From: Carettochelys insculpta
Lineage: Eukaryota; Chordata; Testudines; Carettochelyidae
NCBI RefSeq assembly: GCF_033958435.1
Contig: NC_134137.1
Coordinates: 241,784,501-241,848,500, forward strand
DNA: 64,000 nucleotides
Direction of reading: 5' to 3'
Program-made: the position numbers and the translations under genes
Notes under the pieces: model-generated
Told to the model about the DNA's origin: nothing
Seen by the model: the letters and a program-made list of their open reading frames with translations, nothing else
Database searches by the model: none
Shown: one piece after another, positions 1 through 59,739 of the stretch
Position numbering within the stretch: position 1 is the stretch's first letter
Layout of the letters: the number at the start of each line of letters is the position of its first letter

Positions 1-230
1 GTTGCAGTTATTGACAGAGTATTCAGGAAAGGTGTTGCATATTTTTACTATATCTAATACTGAAGAAGATTTCATTAGACTACTAATGCATTTTATTATT
101 GTCCTTTTTCCAAGATACAACTATATCATCTTCTTACCATTTATTGCAAGTCCAAATTGGATAACAAAATATTATGCGTACCTAGGAGATGTGATCAATG
201 CCTATGGTTGTGTCAGAGATGAGGTTAAAA

Positions 231-765
231 TAGGGTGACACCATAGTTACCTAGCCCAAATACAGGACACCTTGGGGAGCGGAGCGGAAGAGGGCAGTTC
301 CTCAGCTGCCCCATGCCTCACAGGACCAGAAACTGGGCTGCCGCCCTTGCGGGGGGACTTCCCCGGCTGCCTAACACCTCAGGGCACTAGGAACAGGGCT
401 GCTTCCCCTGCTGAAGACCTCACTGGTTGCCCCATGCCTCAGAGCACCAGGAATGGGGCAACAGCCATGCCGATGCTCCTCCCAGCTCCCCCTAGACATG
501 GGGATGTGGGAATCTGGTGCCACTGCTCCTCCTGGTTCCCCTGAGGTGTGGGGAGCTGGGAGTCAGGCAGCAGCCACACCCTAATCGCAGGTCCCCTTCC
601 TGGCTCCCTTTCCCCCATGGCTGGAGAGCCCATGAGTATGTGGTCAGCTCAGTAGGGGGCCTAAATATGGAGCAATTAGCCCCTTTGTTAAAATAAATCT
701 GGATGCCTACCTGGTACCTGAAATATGTTGCTGTCCCAGCCAAAACAGGGAGGATGGTCACCCTT
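231..765. mobile_element. Non-autonomous hAT-type DNA transposon with perfect 8-bp duplication
   Basis: The segment starts TAGGGTGAC and ends GTCACCCTT, short terminal inverted repeats. It is flanked by an identical 8-bp sequence, GGTTAAAA, at 223-230 and 766-773. Eight-base target duplications are typical of hAT transposases. The interior is GC-rich with short imperfect internal repeats (ccccatgcctc / cagcaccaggaa types) and has no transposase-like frame. The open frames seen inside are short and I treat them as chance. Confidence 0.8.
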
Positions 766-859
766 GGTTAAAAAGAGACATGCTTTAGCAACCCCTTTTT
801 GCACAGTTGGTGAAATTATGCACGAATAGAAACATTATATTTGGTGCCAAAAATAGCAA

Positions 860-1100
860 TTTATCAAACAGGTGTGCTGCTGTATGGTATGGAAGCAGCT
901 GCATGAAATGAAACGGACATTGCAAGGTTGGAGGCAGTAAGGAGTTCTTTGGAAGATAGCAGATATAAGATGGTATGACTTAAGATAAAGCAAGTTAAAA
1001 GAAGAGTGGGATGAAAAATGAGAGTGCAGAATTGGATGCCATTGAAAAAGATAAGGGTGGGGACAAATTACAAGGTGACCTTATAGGACATCAGAGAGAC
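860..1100 (+). mobile_element. Decayed LINE reverse-transcriptase C-terminal trace
   Basis: Translation around 870-960 gives LLYGMEA followed after a stop by NETDIARLEAVRSSL, and further on VRVQNWMP-like residues. This resembles the region after the catalytic core of non-LTR reverse transcriptases (LYG-E-W then a K-x-I-x-x-LE motif). Many stops interrupt it. No ends were recognised. Assignment rests on a short motif only. Confidence 0.35.
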
Positions 1101-1668
1101 TAACACAAATGCAACCATAGTATATCAGGGTGATTACAGAGTAAGAGGTGGGACATCTTGTGCATGAACGTGAATGGAAGAGACAAGCCATTCACAGGAA
1201 TGAATGGTGATGTGCTCCCTGGTCTGTTAATTTGTTGTAGGATGTGAACAAGAGACACATTTACGGTAAATAAATCACATACACTGGGTGTTGAGTGTGA
1301 TTTACCCTCAGTTTTAAAAGATAGTAATTTTTGGCATATCACCAAAGTTGGCCAATGACATCGCGATATCTTAAATCTGTTTTAGCTGTCAAAATGATCT
1401 ACTGTCAGAGACCATTTGGCCTTGAATGACCTAATCTTGAAGCAAACAAAGAGCTATTCATTGATTCATCTTTTTTTAAAAATGAAAGTGTGTTTTGCAT
1501 TATGAACATGCTGACAGTGTCTCTTTAACCTTACTATTCCATAACATTGCCATGATAATGCCTTTTAGCAAAATATGCTGGTGTGCAAAAACAAATTAAG
1601 TTTATTTGTTTGAAACTGGTAAGTACGTAAATGAATGCTTATATAATATTTTCTTTCTTTTGTGATAG

Positions 1669-48676
<47,008 letters not shown>

Positions 48677-51600
48677 GTAAGTGGAGTAATGGTTTCTACT
48701 GGATAATGTACCCATCAAGTAAAGACGTGTGGAAATGCTATACAATGAATAGAAGTTTTAGATTTTTTTTTTTAAACATACTTGCCGACAGCTTTAAATC
48801 AAGAGCTGCATAGCCTATTGGGACAGAAAAATTGCTGTTAAACTATGGTTAGGAAAGCTGGGGTACGAGTGCTTTTTGTTTGTGGTTCATCTTTTGTATC
48901 CGATAAAAATATTTCCTGAGACTCAATTCTCAAAGGCACCGTCAAGCTCTACAGACTTGCGAATGAGTCTAATTTTGTTCAGCTAGTTTATTGTAGGTCA
49001 TAACGAAACACTTGTGTGGGTGTGGCCTGAAAGGAAGGAAACTGTTGTTGAAAGGACAATTCAAGTGCAATATTTTCCTACAAGGTGAAATGAACTTGTG
49101 GGATGTTACCTCAAAGTTAGGGTAGACACTTTAATGGCTATGCTCATAAAGGAAGTATGTAGAATTATATGCTTAATAAGGAAATAGTGTGCTCAAGGGG
49201 AAGAGGGTAAACTAGTTAATGCCATCTTGAATGCCATTAAAAATGAGCGGGACTGGAAGGATATGTCTATCCTCAGAGTACATTGCAGGGGTTCTGACTG
49301 TCTGAACTGGTTCATCATGTTGCTTACCATTTGGTTTAACGAGTGCATGCATCACCACTGTTTGGTAGAACCACACAGTGCCACAGCAGCTCTGTAAAAG
49401 GCACGTTCAGGTACTCTGCAGCATCTCTCCTATAATACTCAAGTCTCTTGTTGAGTGTCCTGACACTGGGGGCAACTGTCAAACTTGGGGCATCACATTG
49501 GCAGTGGGAGCTGGTATTGGTTGGATTAGGGAAGCTGTGATGTGTGTGGCTTTTGTTAAGTTGAAGAGAAATTAATATACCCATACTCATTTAGCAGACC
49601 TCAGCAAAAAGGGGTCATCCTAGATGCTGCAACCAATTGACAAAACAAAAGCTTGTAATTAAAATCTCCTGTGATGGCAGAGGTGTGTGGCCTAGCAGTA
49701 TTTAACAAGAGATGCAATTTCAATGGATTTTCTAGCCAACATCTTTTTAAAATACTTTTTTGAGTGGTATAGACAGAGCAGAATGATTTTCAAATCTCTT
49801 CTAGTAGCGTGTGGTGCTTTTACTTTTACATCCTGCTAAATGTGTTGGTTTTCATTTGAGAACTACATGAAGAATAACTCTTGCTTCTTCATATGAGTTT
49901 GTGTTACTTTAAAAACAGCCCTCATTTTGTACATTTATGTAGTTAGAAAACTAGCCTGTCTGAGGAAGTTACATGTTTGAGTTTTCAGAATATAACAAGC
50001 GGATGGCCAGAAAATAATGTGACATTTACATTTTTTTGCAGTGAAGTTGCAAGGTGTTAAGTCCACATGCAAGTGACTTTCTTGCATTTGAGTTATTTTC
50101 TTCCAAGTAAGCAGGAAAAGAGCTAAAAAGACCTGTTATACAGCAAGCTTGCATTCCAGCTGTCATTGGGTGCAGAACAATGTTGATGTTACTCTGAGAG
50201 CAGTGCTGTACATATTCATCAGTTTAATGTATTGCATAGTAAAATTCTAAAAAAATGGTGAAGTGGAGATGTAATAAGGATCCAATGCGCTAATTAGGTT
50301 TGCCATTCCTTTGCTTAATTGCATTTCATATCAGATATACGAGATGCACACAACACATTGGTTTACACAAAAGTCCGAATTCCAGCCGAAAATATGTTTC
50401 AGGGAGAGGCCGAGCTCGTTAAAGGTCTTTTACCGGAAGAGTGTGATTTGCCTGTTTCTAAAGCACTTTGTATGATATTCCAATTGTAATGTCTTTACAA
50501 TTTTGTTCATTTTTGAGGAGGAATGCTTTCCCAGCAAACACATATAAATCTTCAGCATGAGCCGAGCATATTGCTTTAAAATTGCTGATTTTAGGAGTGT
50601 AGAACTTATTCTATAAGCAGTCTATAGAAGATAGCCTTAAAATGAAAATAAATGTTTGTGGGGGAGAGAGAGTTTGTTTTGCTTTTTATGTTGTTCACAG
50701 ATTTAAAAATGTTAGAATTGAATATTTTCATAGTTGTTGCAAATATTTAAGTTAGAACAACCATTAGCATAAAAATTGGCAGTTAAAACCAAACTCTGTA
50801 ATTTAACGGTGCAACTACTGATGATACAAGACTGGTGTGATAGTCATCAGTGCTTGAGTAGCAACTTTAGGATATCTGTGCTGTTTGGTTTAGAAAAATT
50901 GTAGTTACATTAAGTTTTTTTTTAAAAATCACGTAATATACCATTTTCATCAATCATGCCAGTTTGTGAGTTTAGCAGGTTTGGTTTAATGATTGGTTCA
51001 TGTTGTGAGGTGATAGTGTATCAGAATAAAGCTGCCCTAAAGCATCTAACTATGAATTTAATCAAGGGTCTCTTCTGTGCTTACATGAAATGTGGACTTG
51101 GACATACATACATGTACTGTCACGTATTTGGTATTTAGTCAAAATCTTGTTAGATTAGCAAAATAATTGCTTATGCATAGGTGTGTTTTCTAAGTTGAGA
51201 ATGGCTAAAATATGGCTACGCGTATAACTTTTTATTTTAAACAACTAAATATTAAATAAATGTTAAATCAACTTCCAAAGGAGTGTCTACTGCTGGCTTT
51301 ATATATATGACTAATTCACTGACTTTAAATGGCCTATGCACATAAGTGGGGAAGTAGAATGTGACTTATATTTACTGGAGAAGCCAGAGGTGCATCTGAA
51401 GGAATCATTCAGGTAGATAATATCCATACTGAAAAGTGTGATTCTTTGGGTGAATAAAACATTTTTAAAAATACTGAAACATGCATTTACATATCATAAC
51501 CCTTAGTACACCCTTACAGTAGAGACCACGATGCCTAAATGAAATCATAATCCTGTTACAACCGTCTGTAAGGTTGTGTCCTTAATACAGTTGAAACTAT

Positions 51601-52585
51601 GCCAGGCACAACCATTTGTCAAGGTGGACACTTTTTTCCAGGAAACCAAAACATGTTAATGACCACTGTGGTCAAGAAGAGATGTCAGGCATTTATGGCA
51701 GCCTTTCTTCTTCTTGATAGCCAAATAAAAGGAGGGACCCAGTAAGGTCCCTGCTAAATGGGAAAGAATTCCTGGGGTTGGGTTGAGGTGTCCCAATGTG
51801 GAGAAAGTTGAAAATCACAACTGCAAGCTATGAAATTTCTTAATAGTCTGTAAATGAATTCTGAAATTGTAACTATGCTCAGGTGAAATAATTTCCTATG
51901 CATATTGGTCATTATATGAGAACCATTAAGAACAAGTATGTTCAAACATGATCACTGATATCACAGTTTCAGAAAGGTCTGAAAGACAGATTGTATAACT
52001 TTAAAGACTTGACACAATAAAAAGAGCTAGAATGGCCAGCATGCCACTAACTTGGATTGTCTTGTTGTGGGTGAGCTTATTTCAAAACTGTTTATTTTCA
52101 TACGCATGTGCTGACTATTGTCGACATGTTATGAGCTAAACGTTAGATGGAGGTGTAATGGCATGATTCCAGAATAGGCTTGCGTTCTAAGAGTGCCTTG
52201 GTTTCCCAGGTCAGGGCGACACTTGAGTATTCCATTAGTTTTGTTTATGTGGGATATTTTGGACATCCACATGTGCCATTGAAAGATTTGGTGTAACATT
52301 TTAAAAGGTGCCCATGTCCCATTTTCATAACTGCTATAGGCACTTAGAAGTGTAAGTCTCACTGAGTTCCAATGAGACACAGCTCCTAAGAACTTAAGAC
52401 TGTTCTGAAGTTGGAACTTAAGTTCCTCTGTCACTTAGGCATTTTTTTTAAATACTCTTTGTAATCTTGTCTTTTGTTAAAATTCTATTCATAGGAATTT
52501 ATTCAATTGTATAATACCAAACTGATGAATTATCAATGTTCATAGGTAACAATCTCAGAGGAGCAGTCTTGCTACTCTGTGTTTA
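48677..52585. other. Intron sequence without recognised features
   Basis: Searched for a helix B exon of KCNQ1 type; none seen. A minus-strand frame at 49336-49590 contains VRTLNKRLEYYRRDAAEYL, protein-like but unknown to me. No repeat ends recognised. Confidence 0.4.
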
Positions 52586-52589
52586 AAAA

Positions 52590-52679
52590 ATATCAAGGAT
52601 GTGTCTGACAGTTATTTTTACCCACAAAAGCTTAGGCCCAAACAAATCTGTTGGTCTTTATGGTGCCATATGACTCATT
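52590..52679 (+). mobile_element. Penelope-like terminal repeat fragment
   Basis: cccacaaaagcttaggccca, aacaaatctgttggtcttta and ggtgccatatgactc follow the subfamily A/B terminal repeat. The upstream core is lost. It abuts the MITE at 52680. Confidence 0.6.
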
Positions 52680-53390
52680 GGCTACGTCTACACGTGCAGC
52701 CAACATCGAAATAGCTTATTTCGATGTTGCGACATCAAAATAGTCTATTTCGATGAATAACGTCTACACGTCCTCCAGGGCCGGCAACGTCGATGTTCAA
52801 CTTCGACGTTGCTCAGCCCAACATCGAAATAGGTGCAGCGAGGGAACGTCTACACGTCAAAGTAGCACACATCGAAATAGGGATGCCAGGCACAGCTGCA
52901 GACAGGGTCACAGGGCGGACTCAACAGCCAGCCGCTCCCTTAAAGGGCCCCTCCCAGACACAGTTGCACTAAACAACACAAGATCCACAGAGCTGACAAC
53001 TGGTTGCAGACCCTGTGCCTGCAGCATAGATCCCCAGCTGCCGCAGAAGCAGCCAGAAGCCCTGGGCTAAGGGCTGCTGCCCACGGTGACCATAGAGCCC
53101 CGCAGGGGCTGGAGAGAGAGCATCTCTCAACCCCCCAGCTGATGGCCGCCATGGAGGACCCAGCAATTTCGACGTTGCGGGACGCGGATCGTCTACACGG
53201 TCTCTACTTCGACGTTGAACGTCGAAGTAGGGCGCTGTTCCTATCTCCTCATGAGGTTAGCGACTTCGACGTCTCGCCGCCTAACGTCGAAGTTAACTTC
53301 GAAATAGCGCCCGACGCTTGTAGACGCAACAGGTGCTATTTCGAAGTTGGTGCCGCTACTTCGAAGTAGCGTGCACGTGTAGACGCAGCT
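52680..53390. mobile_element. CpG-rich foldback MITE
   Basis: Starts ggctacgtctacacgtgcag, ends gcacgtgtagacgcagct, inverted ends of about 18 bp. Both outer thirds are filled with short palindromes built from cttcgaagt, tatttcgat and cgtcgaag. The centre (52880-53160) is different: GC-rich, not palindromic, and ends in gatggccgccatggaggacc, which resembles a strong translation start. CpG density is far above the surroundings, which suggests a young insertion with few deaminated sites. No transposase frame. Confidence 0.8.
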
Positions 53391-53391
53391 A

Positions 53392-53784
53392 TTATGTTCA
53401 TTGGTAATAGAGATGTAGCTGTGTTAGTCTGTATTCTAACAAAACAAAACAGCAGTCACGTAGCACTTTAAGGACTAACGATGATTTATTAGGTGATGAG
53501 CTTTTGCAGGACAGATCCACTTCTTCAGACCAATAGCATTTCCAGTACAGACTGGCAGTTATCTAGCACAAAGGTCCAAAAAATTGCAATAAAAATGTGT
53601 TTGATTTATCAGTTTTTATTGCAATTTTTTTGGACCTCTGTGCTAGATAACTGTCAGTCTGTACTGGAAATGCTATTGGTGTGAAGAAGTGGGTCTGTCC
53701 CACAAAAGTTTATCGCTTAATACATCATTTTGTTAGTCTTTAAAGTGCTATATGACTGCTGTTTTGTTATGTTAATTGGGTAAT
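53392..53784. mobile_element. Large palindromic Penelope-like terminal repeat pair
   Basis: Arms 53437-53600 and 53617-53769 are nearly complete inverted copies of about 155 bp, with a 17-bp loop. The left arm carries the minus-strand CTGAAGA (53522-53528); the right arm carries hairpin GTGGG/CCCAC at 53689-53703. The end gtagctgtgttagtctgtat is on the left. Flanks ttatgttcattggtaat (53392-53408) and ttatgttaattgggtaat (53767-53784) look like a target duplication with two differences. Confidence 0.8.
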
Positions 53785-54869
53785 TTAAACCAGGGGCTTT
53801 TGATAGCTGAAGTAGAAGGCGGTGTATTGAATACATCCAGTTATGTTTAGTGAGGATCTAGTTTTAAAATAACAGTATAATATAAACATAGACTGTACTG
53901 GTCAGCATGAGATTAAGAGCAAAATTATTTCTGATCCCCAGTAGAAGTTTTGAACCTTAGTAGAAATCAGCACTATGTATCAGATGTTTTAGTTATACTA
54001 AGTCTATTTTACCTTTGCTTGTTATTTGTGGATAATCAGACTCCTCAAGATGATGTATGCCCTTTTTCACAACAAGAAGTTATAATTTACTGGACTCACA
54101 ATTGACATTTTAAACAGTACAATACAACATAGAAGTTGGTTATACTAACTGATTGGTTTTGTCCTAGATTTGTGTAAGAAACAATTATATTCCCCACATC
54201 ACCTGCTTCATATGTGAAGAGCTGCAGTGTTGTACAGTCATTTGGTATATTACACATTTCAAACACTATAGTAATATTTTCAGATTATATTGCAACTTAA
54301 ATGTATTTTCCTTTTGGTGGGATATTCTGTTTTAAATTTAATTCTAAATTTAAATTCTAGGCAGAAATAGTAGAAAACTGATGTGATATGTAGTTTAAAT
54401 TCTGCATCATGTTTAGAGCTGGGAAAAAATTGTTAAATACTAAACCTAGGCAAAAGCTTTTGGCTAAAACTTTCTTTGGAAAACAGTACAGATTTGGCAG
54501 TACTGAAATGTTGTACGTTGTTCTGAGTTGCCTCAGTTTTCTTAAAGTAACAATTTTTAAATCAAAATGCTCTACTTTAAAGTAAACATTTCCATTTTCA
54601 TTAAAAATCTTGTTAAAGTTCTTTTAGTTTGGTTTAAAGTGAGTGAAATTGAAACTAAAATTTATAGACTAGCACGGCTCTCTCTCTGTTAAAATTTTAG
54701 GGGCTTTTCTAAATGAAATATTCAACTCAACCACCAATTGTTTTTTACTCAATGTTTTATTTGCCAAAATTTTTTTGTTTGATTGTGAAGTGCTTTTTTT
54801 TTCTGATTTCTTAGAATTTCCAGCAAACTAAAATATTCCGTTATTTGTTCAAATCTAGTCATGCCACTC

Positions 54870-57800
54870 AGGCTACATCTACTCTATGACATAAATTCAA
54901 ATTTCTTAATATCAATTTTGTAACGCTGGATTTTATAAATTTGAATCTGACTATTCTCACCTCCCTACATGCTCCTCACAAAGTTGACTTATTGCTGCCA
55001 CACTCAAATTAGCAAATATTGACTGTTGCAGCAGTGCATTGTGGGAACCTATCCAGAGTTCCCTCATCCCTGTAGCATGCTGGGTATTTTCACTGGTATT
55101 TGACATTATCTTCCCATGTTGCATTGCACTCATTCCCCTCCCGTGGTAAGCAAATGGCCATTTTTCCAGGCAGAAGGAAAGAAAAGTACGGCATCAACAG
55201 AGATTGCCAAATTAACAGGAATGTCTTTATTCCATACATGAATTGCTTTTTGAAACTGTAGTTTTAACTGAGTTATCAGGGATTTTATAAAAATTAGCAG
55301 TTGTGTGTGTCTTCTCAACCGGCCATCCTCTGACTGTCCCCCTGCTCCCTTGAAAAATGAAAAACATGAAGAAAGTAGACAGTAAAGATTTGGAAAAAAG
55401 AGGGTCGCTGAAGGAAAGGGTTTTCCCAGTCTGCTATACAGCTTCTGTGCACAGTCTGTACTCTCAACTGGCCCTCCACCCACTCTTCCCTGCATGAATA
55501 GGTGCAAAGTTAGAAAAAAGAGGATAGAAAAGGCTAGGAAAAAAGATTTTTGTTTCCCCTCTTCACTACACAGAAAGGGTACTTGTTCCATGGTTGGTTG
55601 TAATAAATGTAGGCACTTCCTTGAAACTGGCTGATTATCTTGTTTCAAAAATGTACGGTAGCAAACATATTAGGGCAACTTCTCCATCAGCTCTCAGTCC
55701 TATTGGTACCTGAAGATAACACACAGTGTTTTATTTCTTTATGTTACACTTCGATAACAAACGTTCATTGAGCAGTAGGTCTACAATAGAGCTGTTGGTT
55801 TAATTTACAGCATGAATTGGGTGTACATGTACTGGTTTAGCCAGGGCAATTTGGGTGGCTAGCCACTCTGAATATAATCCGGTCTGGAATGCCGGGCACT
55901 TGCTTGAGCACTTAGCTTATCCCACTGCTAATGCCACTATGGTTCCACAACTATAGCTAGTTTTAGTGGACTAGCTCCACCAGGGCTGGCATGCATACAT
56001 CTACCCAAGTGGTGTCCCTTGGCCATAGAGTCCTAGGGACTCTATTTTGTGTCTTGACCTGAGAGCATTAGCTGTTAGCTGAGCATGGTAGGCTACCACA
56101 CCTGTTAAAGAATTGTGGCCAGCAGGGAGTCCTTGCAGCTGAATGGAATATTAACCTTTTGCAGCAAAATCCAACTCCACTCTCCAATAACGGCTACAGG
56201 GAATACCTGGGGCAAGAGGGATGCTTCATTGTATTAACTTAGTTTGAAGGCGGTTAGTATTTCCTCCAAGTGATTGTTTGGGTCCTTCTTTATTTGATAT
56301 CCTTGATCTGTTCCTTTCACCTTCTTTGGATGTATATCCTGCTATATTGGTCCCTGATTCCCTGTTAGAAACTGTAAATTCCTAGAGGTTACAGGTGTTC
56401 TTAGTTTATGCCTCTCCAGTGGCTGGGAAGAAGCATTTCGGCAAAGGGCCCATGGCCCAGAGATCTGAAGAGGGAGGAAAAGGAGATCTACAGCTCTTGG
56501 AGATTGAGGAGTCCCGGGAGTGGGCTACTGATCAATACATTATGGAAGAAGAACTGGCACTTCCTTTGCCGCTAGCCTTTCTGTGCTCAGCATTTCAAAT
56601 ACCAAATGATCTTGCATAGAGGCCATGAAAGTGACTCTGCATGGGCAGATGCTCAGTCACTTCAGCAGAGCTCTGGGTGTATGGGATCATTGTGCAAAAT
56701 GAGAGGAGCAGTAAACATACATAAGGGTTCTCCCGCATGAAAGTGGATTTAGGATTTTGGCCAAGCAGATTTTTTTGCCCCCTGTTAGCTTAATAGTGGA
56801 AAACAGGGAGCAAAATATGCTTTCTGTACCCACAACCCCTATTGCAATGATCTGCCTAAGAAAGTGAAAGCAACACTTTGGAGACAAGCCCCCATGCCCA
56901 CCATGCCCTGGAGCCTACAGTGGCTGTCAGCCCTGCTAGTTCCCACAGGGTCTGCTGGGAAAAGTGGCAAGTAAAATCCGAAATGGGGCTCTTTTTATTA
57001 ACAGAGGTTGAGGACAGACATACAGTCAGTGTAAATGCACCCCAAAGCAATGTGAAAAGTAAATAATGGCAAAATCAATGTGCATCCTAATAGCAGAGTG
57101 AGAGAGAGACGTATGATGTAGCCAGCAGCCTTTGCTAAGGCAAACTTCCTTCTGCCCCCACCACATGCACCCTGGTGAGGAATGATTGAATTGTTTAACC
57201 TGAGGCAGTCACCTGGTATCAGTTGTGTGTCAAGAGGGGTGAAATCTAATAGAGGGAAAAAAAAAAACCCGATATGGACAATTGGTTCCCTATACCAACA
57301 GGTGGCAGAAGCCTGAGGAGGGCTAAAGACTTTTTGTCTTTTGCTTGAACTTCTGTTGATCCTGGAATGGGAAAGCTTTTGCTTTACCCAGATACATGTA
57401 GTGTTCAAACCATGTCAGATTACCCAACCACAAGAGGCTGAAGATGTGAGGAAAAACTGAGGCCTAACACACAGCTATTATGGGGAAATAAGAGCTAAAA
57501 ATGTACTTAGAACGCACCCCCATTATAGGTAGTAGCTTACATTGCCATAGGAAAAGGGAGACATTTCTGGTCATCTTGACTGTAAAATGTATTTTGTTAG
57601 AATGAAATTAAATAAAATAATTCCACTTGAAACATTTTTAATAATTTCTTTGAACTGTTTGTGAATCAGTCTTTGCAGCACTAACCTAAAAAATTGAGAG
57701 CAAAGTTAGTTAGAAACTAACTGTAAACCAAAAATGGAGTCAAATAGTCTGAAGCTAACCATTCCAAAGCTGGTTAGTCTTTCTCTTCATTGTCGTCTGA

Positions 57801-58612
57801 AAGAGAATTACTGAAAGTTAATAGTAAACATAGTGAAAAATAGGTAGTATTTCAATGTTCTTTCAGTTCGTTCTGATAAAATGACTCTAACTCAAATGTC
57901 CCTTTTAGGTGAACAAACAAGAAGCCCAGTTTAAATTCCAACTCTTCCTTTGAAACTTTAGATTCAGACTAGGATATTCATGGGGCATAAGGAAGTTTAT
58001 TTTCCATGTCGGTTAGGCGTGTTTGAAAATCCCAGTGAGAGTATGCAGCTCTGAAATGTAACATGAATACATTACACATCTTTTCCATATTTTTAGAGTG
58101 TCTGTATAGACACCACCTCCCCTTATCCAGTTTATCTGTTTTTAATTTCATTAAATAAAGGACATATTGGTATGTGAGATGCTGGATATGTCAATTAAAT
58201 GATATCTTGTGCAAATCACCTGAATCCACAGAAAACAATTAGGACTCACATGCATGTAGACAGCAATAAAGTGAAAACAAAAATGTCTTTTGTCACCATT
58301 GAATGTTAAAATGGCCTATGCTTTTGGGGTCAGTTTTCAGGGGTTCTAACTATAGCTGCAATAACACAGCACCTCCAAAAATCAGGGATTTCGTGCAAAT
58401 TTTTCTTGTTTATTCCATTATCTCTTCATTGTGATTTTTAGCAGTGAGGACACCATTGCTGGGCACAGACAAATACAGTTAGAGGCTACAGAAGAGAAAA
58501 GGTGGGGGAGCAATGCCACCAATGGATGTATTGTGAGGATGGTGGTTACCAGGCAAAATGGGCCGATACTGTAGGTTGGCAAGCAGAGAGACAGCAGCAG
58601 TGAGAATTCTTA
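54870..58612. other. Intron sequence, mostly without recognised features
   Basis: From 54870 caggctacatctactctatg resembles the left end of another MITE, and cagcagtgcattgtgggaac near 55030 is a frequent motif inside such elements, but no right end was found. The 172-codon minus-strand frame at 55130-55648 has no domain and I regard it as chance. The rest is unremarkable. A 29-bp Penelope-like end lies just upstream at 54663-54691. Confidence 0.4.
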
Positions 58613-58908
58613 CGGTACTTCTACACATATGGGAAGATTGATGTGCTAGTGGTTTATCTTCTGGGGTTTGATTTAGCATGCCTAGTGGGGATGCACTAAA
58701 TTGAACGGTCATGGAGCTTCTGTGAACCCTGGTACTCTTGGCAGTCACAAGAAGTAAGGGAAGTAGATGGGAGAGTTTCTTCCATCAGCCTCCCACTGTG
58801 TGATTAGTGTCAAAACTCGATTTTAGATAAGTCAACTCCATCTACACAATTCTCATAGATGGATTTTCATATCTAAAATTAATTTTTCCTTTTAGTGTAG
58901 ACCAGGCC
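58613..58908. mobile_element. MITE-type element
   Basis: Left end near ggtacttctacacatatggg, right end ttttagtgtagaccaggcc. Contains gaagattgatgtgctagtgg and the inner pair cgattttagataagtcaact / cttttatatct-like mirror. Same family as 19514 and 37335. Non-coding. Confidence 0.55.
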
Positions 58909-59045
58909 TTATCTGTGAATGGGAGCAGACATACCTCTTCAGAATGATTGTTTACTTGCTTTTATTAATTTTGACAATTTTTTAAACAATGAAAAAGCCA
59001 AAATAGATAATTTGCAAAAATCTAAAGGGAGGAGAAAAGAAGACA

Positions 59046-59070
59046 AAAACAAACAAACAAACAAACAAAA
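59046..59070 (+). repeat. (AAAC)n microsatellite
   Basis: Five to six consecutive aaac units. Confidence 0.9.
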
Positions 59071-59338
59071 CTCCATGCCTTAAAGGGAATGAACTCTGTT
59101 ATTTGCCTCTACTTCTATTGTACTACTCCCTGATGCTATATTAGTATTTATTTTTTATTCTTCATATTATAAGAACTCCTAGGAGCCTCAGTCATGGACT
59201 GAAACCCTATTGTGCTGAATGTTGTACAAAACCAGAACAAAAAAAAGTGTCTGTGCAAAGAGTTTATCATCTAAGGGCAAGAAAAGATACTGGATACAGA
59301 TGGATACAGATATATGGGGGAGTACAATAAGACAGTCT

Positions 59339-59736
59339 GGCTAGGTCTACGCTACAGCGATCTGCTGACAGACATTATTGTCAGAAGACATCTTCCAGCA
59401 AAACATCTGTCAACAGATCACATCCACACACACAAGCAAATCAAAAGAGCAATCCATTCTGTCAACAGAGAGCAGCTAGACTAGAAGCTCAGCAAACAGG
59501 GCTGTCTGTTGACTGAGGGTCCCCCCAACCCCCAAAGCATCTACACAGCTTTTTTTTTTTGACAAACTGTTGACAAAGTCATTATTCCTCATTGCAGAGA
59601 GGCAGAATGCTGTTGGCAGAGGTGCAGAGTTTTGTCAACAGATTGTCGACAAAATGCATTTTGTGTGTAGAAGCTCCGTGAGTCAGTCAACAAAACCCTG
59701 GTTTTGTAGACAGAACTCTCTAGTGTAGACATAGCT
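59339..59736. mobile_element. MITE (type ttgacag), third copy
   Basis: Starts ggctaggtctacgctacagc, ends tctctagtgtagacatagct. Shares aaaatgcattttgtgtgtag and gtctacacagctttt-like blocks with the copies at 35967 and 38534, and is unbroken at the nested-insert site. Non-coding. Confidence 0.7.
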
Positions 59737-59739
59737 TAT

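Noticed and set aside
49336..49590. Minus-strand frame with VRTLNKRLEYYRRDAAEYL
   Set aside because: Looks protein-like, but I cannot name a family and no neighbouring coding signal supports it.
55130..55648. 172-codon minus-strand open frame
   Set aside because: No domain, low-complexity hydrophobic stretches, no splice or promoter context; consistent with chance next to a MITE-like end.
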